From Flaveria trinervia (Eukaryota; Streptophyta; Magnoliopsida; Asterales; Asteraceae), in NCBI GenBank assembly GCA_025506515.1, contig CM046458.1, positions 45,569,890 to 45,633,889 on the forward strand: a stretch of 64,000 bases of DNA, written 5' to 3'. Positions 54,875 through 64,000 of the stretch are shown here, in pieces. The stretch's first letter is position 1, and every line of letters starts with the position of its first letter. Below the pieces are notes generated by a model. That model saw only the letters and a list, made by a program, of their open reading frames with translations, had not been told where the DNA came from and did no database searches. Both the position numbers and the translations under genes were made by a program.

Positions 54875-57169
54875 TGTAAGACCCCGTTCCCGGGACGCTC
54901 ACAATTGGATAATCATCGCACATAAAACATATACTTTATAATTACAATTTCTAGAATGTTGTAGCCGAATTCTTTTAAACCAACTATTTCATTTATATAT
55001 AATTGCTTTTGCAACATAATACATCGTTGACACATTACCAAAATACTACTTGTTGCGTTACATCACAAAAACATTATAATTTAAACAAAAGAATGCCATC
55101 CAAAAATGCCAAGTAGCCGCCCCGTGCCATCCTCAGCAACATTTACCTATCAACTGAAAAATACATAAAAGTCAGTGTTGCTGAATGAGTTCTATTTTTT
55201 TATAAAAAAATAGTTTTCTTTCGTTTAAAACCATTCTTTACTTTCATGCACGATCATACATCATACGTACACATAGATTATATCATTATTATCTTCCATT
55301 ATCATTTGTTATCCATCTTTCATTCATTCCTTCTGGATCAATGTCATCAACTATAACCCAAACGTAGCATAATGCGGGTACTAGGCCGAAGTTGATAGGA
55401 CTTCCATAATGCACATAGCCTGGCACTAGCATCGGTGAAAGCGACAAAGATCCTACCTATATGCGATACCCCAAACGTAAGCACAAAACGGGTATTGGGC
55501 TGAAGTTTATCAGACTTCCATAGCGCAAATAGCCTGGTACCATCACTGGGGTAAACATCCAAGGTCATATCTGTAAGCTATACGTTTGGTCAGTCACAAA
55601 GACTAGACCCCTGTGTGTATCCTTACGTTCGAGCTAAATCACACAAAATTGAGCTAACGACATTTTAGAGTCGTGCACCTCCTTACATTTGCTTGTAAGA
55701 CTTTCCCTTTCATCATTCATTAATACATGCATTCTTTCATTCTTTACATTCCTCTTTCCTTATCTTTCCGTTTCGTTACATAATACTTTATGTTCATTTC
55801 ATACCCATAAGATGCAAATCAAGGAATAATACATAATAGGAACATAAGATCAACATAAAGCATTCATACATAACATCACATAAACATTACATACCCCATC
55901 ACACATCATCATAAACATCATGCATCATCCATTCACATACGCATAAACATGCACAACAACTACAAATCATCATAGAACATAACCAAACCACCGTGGGATA
56001 GTGGGGATTCAGGGGCGGCAGCCCCTGACAGCAAGGTCCTAAGGTAGTAGCCCCTAGTGGGGTCCAAGGGGCAATGCCCTTGGCTGGTGCGGGGCTGCCA
56101 GGTCAGCGCGAAAAAAAAAAATTTTACACATTTGTATATCACATTTTCTTAAATAAAAATCGATCTTCCTATTAAAACATCTTAAAATCTTGGTCATCTA
56201 AAACGTATATTTAGTATGCATTTCCAACCCCAAACGAGTTAAAAGCCTTTAAAATAAGGAATCTAGAACTCACATGGACTCAATGAGTAGCTTCTCAATC
56301 AGACTTTCAAATCAAGGGTCACACTACGCATCCTTTAGATAAGTTAACACTCAAAAGGAGTTAATTTCTGCCTAATTTCGTTGCTAATTTCACTGCAAGA
56401 TCAGCAGTTTCGCAGCTAGTTTCGCCAGTAGTTTTGCTACAAGTTTCACCGGCAGTTTCGTTGGTAGTTTTGCTAGCATCTTCGCTGCCAGTTTCGATGG
56501 CATCTTCGCTGCCAGTTTCGTTGGCATCTTCGCTGCCAGTTTCACCCAACGAAACTACCTACGAAACTATAGTTTTGTAGGAAGTCTTCGTAGTTTCGCT
56601 GGATAACTACATAATTTTGTTAGATGAACATCCAGTTTCGCAGAACGGGCTGAAATTACGAACCAACCTATTTTTGACCCAAAACTTCAATCTTTTACAC
56701 CCAAATCCTTAGTTTATCACCCAAGAAGCTATATCTAAGCTTCATATATGTTTTCTTACATATAAACGTGAGTTTTAGGCGATTCTTGGCAACTTTCAAA
56801 AACCCAAATCCCTAGAATCTGGGTTTACCCTCAAAGAAACGATTAAACGATGTTTCTTACCTGGATTCTTGGTCTTTTCTTGATGTTTGGATACCCACGA
56901 ACACCTATCTTCAATCTCTTGATCAACCAAGCCTTGAATCACCACTTTTCGAACACATAAAAGTTGGATGTTGAGTTGCAAATGAGAGTGGCTCAATCTG
57001 ATCCGTTTATATATATCGGGCGTTCATGGGACCTTAAACTCATTGAACACATAACCCGCAAAGTCCACTTGGTACATACTCCATCTCTCTTTGGTTTTCT
57101 TTAAATAATCTCAGTTAAGCCCATTATTATTAATCGACTCGTTTCAACTATATTCCAGGTGTTATGGTC
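54875..57169 (-). mobile_element. Element J: solo LTR of a Ty3/gypsy element
   Basis: About 2.3 kb in minus orientation ending GGTCTTACA, the same end as G. No coding domains or primer site inside and host sequence of F on both sides, as expected after LTR-LTR recombination. The distal boundary is uncertain by a few bases (..GGTGTTAT). Contains a doubled unit with hairpins (55388-55404 and 55502-55518), a 12/24-bp minisatellite (56400-56545), and a GC-rich segment (56000-56105). Apparent ORFs are repeat-driven. Confidence 0.75.
56400..56545. repeat. 12/24-bp minisatellite in solo LTR J
   Basis: Degenerate repeats of the type GCCAGTTTCGTTGGCATCTTCGCT, best kept as 24-bp copies in 56474-56545 and fading to the left. 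Confidence 0.75.
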
Positions 57170-59168
57170 AAGATTAGCTAACCCTCATAGATCCTATCCA
57201 AGAAGAGGATAAAAATAAAAAAGGAGTTAGTGAAGGTTGAATTTGTAATGAGTGAGAAGGATCATCCTAAGAAGGGTCTTTATACTCCTAGAGAGAAGAA
57301 ATAACTAAGGATGACCATGCCTACTAGGAAGAACTTGATAAGGATAGCGAAAAGATAATGAAATAAAGCTCTAGAGATCAAGTCCACTTTCAACTCCAAG
57401 AAAAATCAAGTCTTTATTTCTACTGGATTTGAGGTGGTAAAGACCTAAGACTCAACTATGGACTCTAGTACCAGGGGTCCTAGTTTATGTCCAAATCATC
57501 CTGGTCAAGAGAAGAAGGTTGATCAAATGTGCACTATTGCGGCTCTTTGACTCTAAACTGCATATTAGCTTTTAGGTAGAGGCAGTTAACATTGTCTACT
57601 ATGTGTAGAACATAGTTTTAGTAGTCAAGACTTATGGTAAAAGTTCTTATGACTTGTGGAATAAAAGGAGACCTTAGATTGGTTTCCTAAGATCATTTGG
57701 TTGTCCTTGCACCATCTTGAATACCAAACATCAGATTGCCAAATTTGCTAACAATTCAGATGATGGACACTTTATTGGATACTCTTTCCAAGCTAAGGCT
57801 TACAGAGTATACATATCTCAGAACATGAATTATTGAGTAGTCAACCAATATGACCTTCAATGAGCACACACCTAGTATGAAAGGCTCTAGTCCTATTGGC
57901 TATTTAATTTAGATTTAGTTACCAACTGTTTTAATAAATGTTATGAAGATATTTTAGGATCTACAGGTAGCTTATAAACATGAGATCCTAACCCAACATT
58001 TGAGCTGACAAGACCAAGTCAAAAAACTACTTTAGCTCTAGTGGTAACAAACCTTGCTATTAGAAATCTTATTAGCATAATAATAACAAACTCTCTAGCT
58101 CACATATCTAAGGTGTCTACCAATACCAACACTGAGGCATAAAACTCAAATGAAAGGGTTTCCAATATAGTAGGAGATGGAGGTGGTGATAGTGATCAAG
58201 AATTTGTTGATACTGATAACCACTCCATAAAAGATCTGAAATTATTGATACCAATACCATATCTGAATTTTACAAATTTAGATCTATCCAACCAACATGC
58301 TATGATTCCTCAACTAGGACTCCACAAGTCACATCCCACTACAAAAAGCCAAAGGTTTAGAACCTTTGTCCAATTCCTCATGGGAAGACCACAATAGGTA
58401 TCAAGTGGGTATTCAGGAATAAGAAAGATTATAGATGACTAGTCATCAAGAATAAGGCAAGAATAGTTGTCCAAGGATACACACAAGAATAAGGGATTGA
58501 CTATACGTATATTTTTTCTCATGTAGAAAAACTTAAGGTGTTAGGATATTTCTTGGTTTTGCTTCATCCAAATACTTTAAGGTCTACCAACTTTATGTCA
58601 ATTGTGCCTTGCTATATGGGGTGATTATTGAGGAAGTGTATGCCAAACAACCACCTGGCTTTCCAGATCCAAATCATCCTGATTATGTCTACAAGCTTGA
58701 CAAAGCTCTCTACGAGCTACATCAAGGTCCAAGGAAGTGGTATGAGATACTATTGCAATACCTCGTGCAACATGGCTACAAGTGGCACATTCTTCACTAA
58801 AGGAATAGGAAATGACTTGATGCTAGTTCAAGTTTAGGTGGATGACATCACATTTGTGTCAACCAATCCAAAGCTCCGCAAAGACATTGAAAAGCTGATG
58901 AAGAATAGATTTTAAATGAGTGCCATAGGAAAATTCAATTTCTTTCTAGGATTTCAAGTGAAGCAGGTTGACAATGGCCTCTTCATAAACTAGTCAATGT
59001 ATGTGTAAGACATAGTTACCAAATTTCATCTAACGGAGTGTAAGGTTGCTAAGATACCTATAGCCAAAAACCACTCTCTAAGACCTAATTTGCGGGGAAG
59101 AATGTTGATGAACATCTCTATAGGGCTATGATTGGGTCTCTTAGGTATCTCTGTAAGGTTTATGTACA
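57170..59168 (+). mobile_element. Element F, distal piece (end of gag linker, INT tail, RT)
   Basis: Continuation of F after J, up to the insertion of H at the RNase H boundary. Protease and the integrase core are missing: the gag-linker sequence passes into the integrase tail near 57560-57575. Confidence 0.8.
57560..59168 (+). pseudogene. pol: pol of element F, INT tail and RT, decayed
   Basis: Starts with V-E-A-V-N-I-V-Y-Y-V, the counterpart of the W-A-E-A-V-N-T-A block of integrase, then FGCPCTILNTKHQIAKF and SDDGHFIGYS-AKAYRVY. RT pieces: IKWVFRNKKD, ARIVVQGYTQE-GIDYT, EEVYAKQPPGFPDPNHPDYVYKLDKALYELHQGPRKWYE (58630-58745), D-D-I-T remnant near 58843, MSAIGKFNFFLGFQVKQVDNGLFIN (58918-58990). 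H cuts it at the start of RNase H. Many stops. Confidence 0.8.
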
Positions 59169-59906
59169 TGTTGATGCACCTAAAACATCCAATGTCACTG
59201 AAGTATAGAAGTATAGATGCTTCGGAAGTTTTACACCATACACTATAACATACTCTAAGTGTATTATCTTCCGTAGACAAGACCAATATCTTCAGAAGCT
59301 TAAAATGAAGTCTTCCGAAGCTTCACAGACAAAGTTTTCCGAAGACATGAAGTGGAGATAGATTATCTTCCGAAGACTTTTGAATAAAGCTGGACCACTT
59401 TCTACAACAACTTTGTTCACTCACCAACTTTCACAAGTTGGTGAAAAGGTCCATGCTTTTGGTAAACTATACATTGAGGTCTTGAGTCTGTGCTTTCTAC
59501 TTTATGTACTTTTATCCTTTTTGTAATATATTAGGATGTGTGCTATGACATGTCATAGTCACTACTCAATAGACAATCAACCTTTTGACTTTACATTTGA
59601 TTTTTTTGTTGTCTAGTTCAAATATTTCCAGCTAGCCTTCAAAGCACGACCGACTGAAGGATGTAGTATAAAGTATCTCAAGTCTTTGTAACATTTGATA
59701 TGTGCTTTAACACTTGTAAAAGAACTTGAAAGCAATACACATTTACTTGTGTTGTGTGTTCTTAGTTCTGTCTCAAATTTTACTAGTGTTCTAAGTATCA
59801 TCCTTCTGTTAACGAATTCCATATTTAATCCGTTAAGTGTTCTAACATCACTCTCCTTATTGTGTGTTTGTGTTGTAAGTGATCACCCCTCTTAAACGGT
59901 GCTACA
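59169..59906 (+). repeat. 5' LTR of element H
   Basis: 738 bp, TGTTGATGCACC to GGTGCTACA (near inverted ends). CTTCCGAAG-type words at 59220-59375. SL1 at 59421-59444 is a perfect 10-bp stem (TCACCAACTT/AAGTTGGTGA, loop TCAC). SL2 at 59542-59559 has arms GCTATG/CATAGT around ACATGT. TATA-like AATATATT at 59525. Confidence 0.88.
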
Positions 59907-59907
59907 A

Positions 59908-59921
59908 TTGGTATCTGAGAA
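59908..59921 (+). other. Primer binding site, element H
   Basis: TTGGTATCTGAGAA, one mismatch to the TTGGTATCAGAG consensus; immediately follows the LTR. Confidence 0.8.
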
Positions 59922-60016
59922 TTCTAGGATCTTGATTATAAGATCTCACCATCTTAAGATCCCTCACACACATAAAATACTTAACATATCAAATCGCAGC
60001 TATCACTAAAGAAAAT

Positions 60017-60410
60017 ATGGAAACTGGAACCATGACAAGTCCCCACTGATCACTCCTAAAGACTTTGACACGTGGTGTAAATAGATGGAAGCGTTCATCA
60101 AGTCACAAGACTTTAGGATGTGGGAGTCTGTTGTCTCAGGACCTTACATATCAAGCACCTCTTCAGCAGCTGCTGGAGGTGGTATGATTCTAAAGGCTGT
60201 GGCTGATAATTCTGATGAAGAAAGGAAGAAGTTGATATTGATCAGAAAGCCATGACAGCCCTTCAAACTGCTCTTCCAAACTCCATATACAAAGGCTTCA
60301 AGAAGTGCAAAACAACTAAACAACTATGGGATGCACTGAAACTGTTGTATGAGGGGTCATCTAAAGCCAAGGAGAACAAGAAGGATTCCCTGAAGCATTA
60401 GTTTCAGAAC
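60017..60410 (+). pseudogene. gag: gag of element H, N-terminal part
   Basis: ATG at 60017 gives M-E-T-G-T-M-T, then a frameshift; ITPKDFDTWCK-MEAFIKSQDFRMWESVVSGPY follows in another frame, and later KAMTALQTALPNSIYKGFKKCKTTKQLWDALKLLYEGSSKAKENKKDSLK. Cut by I. Matches D and F gag. Confidence 0.82.
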
Positions 60411-61140
60411 TGTTGATACATATTTTACGATCTTAATGTAATATGTCTGTCATGTCCTAAATATAAATGAAATGTATGAGTTGAATGAAATAGAATATGT
60501 GATTGATGATCTTAATGTTAAATTTTTCAGTGTATGCTTCAATGTTTATTAACACATATTGAACTAATTATATAGGTTTGTGGTTGTTTGAATAGATCTT
60601 AGTCAAGTAATGATTGAGAAACATATTCAAACTTAGTTGTATGAATTTTTCATGCGAATGGACCATGCTAATGGTTCATACGCATGAATACTTCATGCTA
60701 ACGGACCAGTCACATGACTGAACCAGGAGACTGGATCAGTCGCACGACTGAGACATACGGATGACTCAGTCGCGCGATTGGACCCTCAGTCGTGTGATTG
60801 ACTCAGTCGCAGGATTTAGGCGCATGACTGAATCATGATAATGGTCCAGTCGTATGATTGACTAACCCTAACATATAAATACCACTTAACTCATGGAAAA
60901 ACGAGACACCTTCAATATTTCAACTCCTATTCGTACCCAAGTCGTCCAGAGACCTTAGAGATCATGTTTCAAGTTCGTAGATCGCACAAAATCGTATTGC
61001 AATCATTCTTAACGTTTAGATTCATTCTAAGATCGATTCTACATGCGTTATCACTGATTGGATCGTCAATCAAATAGGATTCCGCACTATTTGAGTTGGT
61101 ATACATGTAAATTAGTTAGTACTCTGTCTGTACACGGTCC
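60411..61140 (+). repeat. 5' LTR of element I
   Basis: About 725-735 bp starting TGTTGATACA. The inner end is unclear: either TGTACA at 61134 or the decayed CCTAAAA at about 61144, judged by distance to the primer site. About seven CAGTCGCACGACTG-like imperfect palindromes (60708-60862) lie directly upstream of the TATA box at 60874-60881 (TATAAATA). Confidence 0.82.
60874..60881 (+). promoter_or_regulatory. LTR TATA box (element I)
   Basis: TATAAATA right after the palindrome array; about 260 bp before the primer site. Confidence 0.7.
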
Positions 61141-61145
61141 TAAAA

Positions 61146-61159
61146 AGTTGTATCAGAGC
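61146..61159 (+). other. Primer binding site, element I
   Basis: AGTTGTATCAGAGCC, a one-base-deleted form of TTGGTATCAGAGCC. Confidence 0.75.
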
Positions 61160-61363
61160 CTTGGCTCTAGATTTACGTGTGATTCAATCGATTTTGGCCT
61201 AAAAATCATGTTTTTCACTCAAAAATTCAATCTTTTTGTGTCAAAAAGTGTTTTCGAAGTCTTCTGGTCATAAAGTTAACGTTTTTTGTCATACGGAAAT
61301 TAGGGTTCGTAAGAAATTCGTGCTTTTTTGTCAAAGAACATTCGTTTTTGCAGAAACAGCAGC

Positions 61364-61560
61364 CTTCAGTCGCACGATTGACTCAATCGAACGACTGAAC
61401 TCATTCGCACCCTCCATACGCACGATTGAACTCAGTCGTCTCGTTCATTCGCACGACTGACCAGCTTCATTCGCATAGACTCCAACCGTACTCTCCTTCC
61501 ACACGACTGAATCCTATCGCACGATTGAATTCATCCTCATAAGTTCAATCTCACGAGTTG
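61364..61560 (+). repeat. CAGTCGCACGATTGA repeats in the leader of element I
   Basis: Imperfect repeats (CAGTCGCACGATTGA, CATTCGCACGACTGA and similar) between primer site and gag, the same words as in the LTR array. In the other two families the second array is after pol, not in the leader. Confidence 0.75.
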
Positions 61561-61639
61561 TCCATTCGCATAAGCAAAGTATTTGACTTAAGAAAAATTT
61601 GAATTTAACTAAATAGAAGGGCAATACTCAACTTTTACT

Positions 61640-63060
61640 ACAGGGAGAGACACACGAACCCAGAACCACTTACTTCTGGAAAATGAGACAGGGAATCACA
61701 ATAAACCCCCTAAGCTAATAACGTTAGACGATTACCCTCAATGGAAGCAATGTTTTGAGGTTTACTTAAATGGAGTTGATCCCAACCTTTGAGAATCAAT
61801 CGAGACAGGGTATGACATGCGAGTAGGTGCTAACGGAGTGAAACTGACTTTTGGAGGGATAAATGACACACAGAAGGCAAAATATAATGCAGAGAAGAAA
61901 GTGTACGCCCTGTTAACTCAGTCTATACCGAAGGATATATTCCATCAATTCTCTGAGAATAAACATGCTAAGAAACTTTGGATAGCCTTGGAAAGACGCT
62001 ATGACATGATTGCTTCGTTAAAAGCTCTAAAGGCAAAAGCGTTGAAGAAGGAGTTTGACAACTTCTCTTCAATGGGTAAAGAAAGTCTAGATGATGTAAT
62101 CGACAGGTTCTATCATCTCATGAGTGAGTTACATATTCACGGAGTTAAAACGTCGATGGAAGATAAGGTTTCAAGTTTGGCTGATGGGTTACCAGAGAAG
62201 TGGGATTCATTTGTATCTAACCTAAGACAGAACAGTATTTTGGAAAAGTTAGATATAAATGATTTCATCTTGAAATTAAGAGAGGAGGAACTTAGGATGA
62301 AATACAGGTCGCAGATTGGAACGTATGATCAAAATCCTTCGCTTTACAATGCCTCTTCTACAACAACCAGATCAGGAGCACCCCTTCAGATGGCATTTGT
62401 TTCAAGTTCAATTGCTCCTTCACAAACCATAACTTCTCAGTCTGACACGTCTGGGTCATCAAGTACCCATTTTATTGCACCAGAGGCTAATGCTACGAAG
62501 TTGAAGACTGACAACCTTGGGAACATCACTATGGAGATGGCTAAAGAAAACATGGATTTATTGACAGCTATGGTACACTCAAATGATGGGTTGGTTGCAG
62601 AAAAGATTGGTAACTACCATCTAGCAGACATAGACTACGAACAGGTAGACGAGAACGAGCTTGAACGTATGGACATAATGTGGGCGTTAGAAAGTTCTGA
62701 CCGGAGGGCTAAGAAGTTTTTTAAATAGACGGGACTGAACCTGATAGCTACCAAAGACACTACGTTTGGGTTTGACAAGTCCAAACTTACATGTTTCAAC
62801 TGTGGAGAGAAGGGGCACTTTAAACGTGAATGTGTAAAGCCCAAGAAGACTGGCAACGGGAACCCGTTCTCGACATTCAACCATCAGGATAAACCAACTG
62901 GGGGAGCTACATCGTCTAGCACCGAGACAAAGGCCTTGACTGCTCAAGGTATGAAGGGCAAGACTAGACCTTTAAATTCCTGCCTCCAGGAGAATCCAAC
63001 ATCGCAAATGTCGAGGTGTTGGATGACGATACTGAAAGTGAAGACGATATCGTAGTCAAA
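61640..63060 (+). pseudogene. gag: gag of element I (capsid region and zinc knuckle)
   Basis: The gag domain begins K-L-I-T-L-D-D-Y-P-Q-W-K (about 61715), has a stop at 61790-61792, then is open for about 300 codons to 62728: YALLTQSIPKDIFHQF, KKLWIALERRYDM, LKKEFDNFSSMGKESLDDVIDRFYHLMSEL, SLADGLPEKWDSFVSNLRQN, DFILKLREEELRMK. A stop at 62726 precedes the CCHC knuckle CFNCGEKGHFKREC (62792-62833). No ATG in frame at the expected start. Best preserved gag domain in the window. Confidence 0.88.
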
Positions 63061-63082
63061 ATAGCCATGTCAAGTTGCGAAA

Positions 63083-64000
63083 GTGGTCAAACCTATGATT
63101 GAAGAAGATGACAAAACTACATGTTCAGAATCTCCAGTAGCTGAAGAGACAATCTCTGCACTGATGGCAGATTCAACTGAATCTTCTCCGGTAAGTTCTA
63201 AAGACCAATTGTTTGATAATCATGCTTGTTTTGAATGTAATAAATTTAGGGAAAGCATTGATTTGAAATTTTCTAGGTTATTAGATCATAACAATAGCTT
63301 AGTAAAGGACTTACAACTGTGCATAGAAGCAAATCGCGTTTAAAAACTAAACGAGCACAGTTACACAGAAAAAATAGAACTATTAAATAAACAACTAAGG
63401 GAAACCGAAGTTGTGGCTTTTAACCAAGCAAATGACATTAAGTTCTATTTAAACTCCCTTGAAGAAACTAAAAAGGAGAAATCAGTTTTGGAAGTAGAAG
63501 TAAATTCTTTAAAACAAAAACTGCACAGTTGGACTAGTTTTTCACATATAGTTAAAAACTTGGTCAAAGAATGAAACAACGGGGAGGGATTAGGTTACAA
63601 AGTGGTTCCACCACCACATGAGATTTTGTTAAATACAAAATGCCAATCGGTAAACAACAATCCTATTAAGGATTATGTGGTAACCACTCCTCTAGTTAGT
63701 CATCTAAATTCCACGTCTCAAAAGATGGAATCTGCCACTAAAGAGAAGGAGGACACTTTGAAATCTAAGGGTAAAATGCCTATTATTAATTTGGACGAAT
63801 AGTTTAAAGAGGTTAATATACAATCAGGATCTACCACGTCTTCTTCTGAATAGAAAGTGACTAAACAAACTAACCAACCACGTGCTCCACGTAATAGTCG
63901 AACAAACAAAAGGCAAAAGATGTTTCAACTGCTCAAAAGGTAAAGTTTATTAAACAAGTTAAAACACCCAAACAAGAAGAGTTGAAACCCAACAAGACCA
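63083..64000 (+). pseudogene. gag: gag linker/coiled coil of element I (continues off window)
   Basis: After an acidic Glu/Ser/Thr-rich stretch with NHACFECNKFRESIDLKFS, a coiled coil rich in Glu/Lys/Leu runs to about 63570 across a stop at 63341-63343. Then a G-L-G-Y-K-V-V-P-P-P-H-E block (63588-63625), the counterpart of FGIGYNHTAPP in B/C gag, followed by a Lys-rich linker. Protease lies beyond the edge. Confidence 0.75.

Larger units (their letters stand above)
59169..60410 (+). mobile_element. Element H: Sirevirus-like, 5' LTR and gag start
   Basis: Plus-strand element inserted in F: complete 5' LTR, primer site, leader and first part of gag, then interrupted by I at 60411. The rest lies beyond the window. 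Same family as D/E/F by LTR stem-loops and gag start. Confidence 0.88.
60411..64000 (+). mobile_element. Element I: third Sirevirus-like family, 5' part
   Basis: Plus-strand element inserted in H gag; continues beyond the right edge. Contains the 5' LTR, primer site, a repeat-rich leader and most of gag. Gag wording and repeat vocabulary differ from both other families. Confidence 0.9.

Noticed and set aside
56361..56549. Glu/Thr-rich repeat ORF in J
   Set aside because: Product of the 24-bp minisatellite inside a solo LTR.
59137..59168. Starting the H LTR earlier, inside F RNase H
   Set aside because: The TGTTGATGCACC...GGTGCTACA ends match each other as inverted termini and give a 738-bp length equal to the F LTR.

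Overview
This is plant nuclear DNA made almost wholly of transposable elements; I find no host gene. The evidence is a series of Ty1/copia elements with an initiator-Met tRNA primer site (TGGTATCAGAGC), polyproteins in the order gag-protease-integrase-RT-RNase H, a large extra ORF after pol, and polypurine tracts of the form GGGGAGTT just before TGTTGG. Long gag with a coiled coil, 12.4-kb size and a third ORF are hallmarks of Sireviruses (SIRE/Maximus lineage). The ORF3 and gag flavour recalls proteins common in Asteraceae genomes; that is memory-based inference.

Layout (letters are mine). Block 1 is a nest. Element E (+ strand, 3' part, 44590-51019) holds a Ty3/gypsy fragment G (+, 41813-44589). 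G is interrupted by Sirevirus D (- strand; pieces 8089-12568, 24985-28454, 40851-41812). D in turn received three insertions of a second Sirevirus family: A (-, 1-8088, runs off the left edge) in ORF3, B (-, 12569-24984, complete) in the integrase, and C (+, 28455-40850, complete, perfect 5-bp target duplication CCCAT) at the gag start. E is followed by a possible Helitron remnant (51020-52301). Block 2: element F (+, 52338-54874 and 57170-59168) carries a gypsy solo LTR J (-, 54875-57169) and is cut by H (+, 59169-60410), which is cut by a third Sirevirus family, I (+, 60411 to beyond the right edge).

Families: A/B/C share LTR ends and a repeat vocabulary of CAGCTG and CAGTAGTT/AACTACTG; D/E/F/H share CTTCCGAAG-type palindromes; I has CAGTCGCACGACTG-type palindromes. 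In the first two families the same vocabulary appears both in the LTR and again between pol and ORF3, where it is followed by a TATA box 57-115 bp before ORF3. This looks like a private promoter for ORF3. The LTRs also carry stem-loops near the TATA box whose arms change in a compensatory way between copies.

All coding regions are broken by frameshifts or stops, even in C, whose two LTRs differ by only about 1%. Single-base indels are nearly as common as substitutions between LTR pairs, so part of the damage may be sequence error. I annotate broken genes as pseudogenes and have not joined them.
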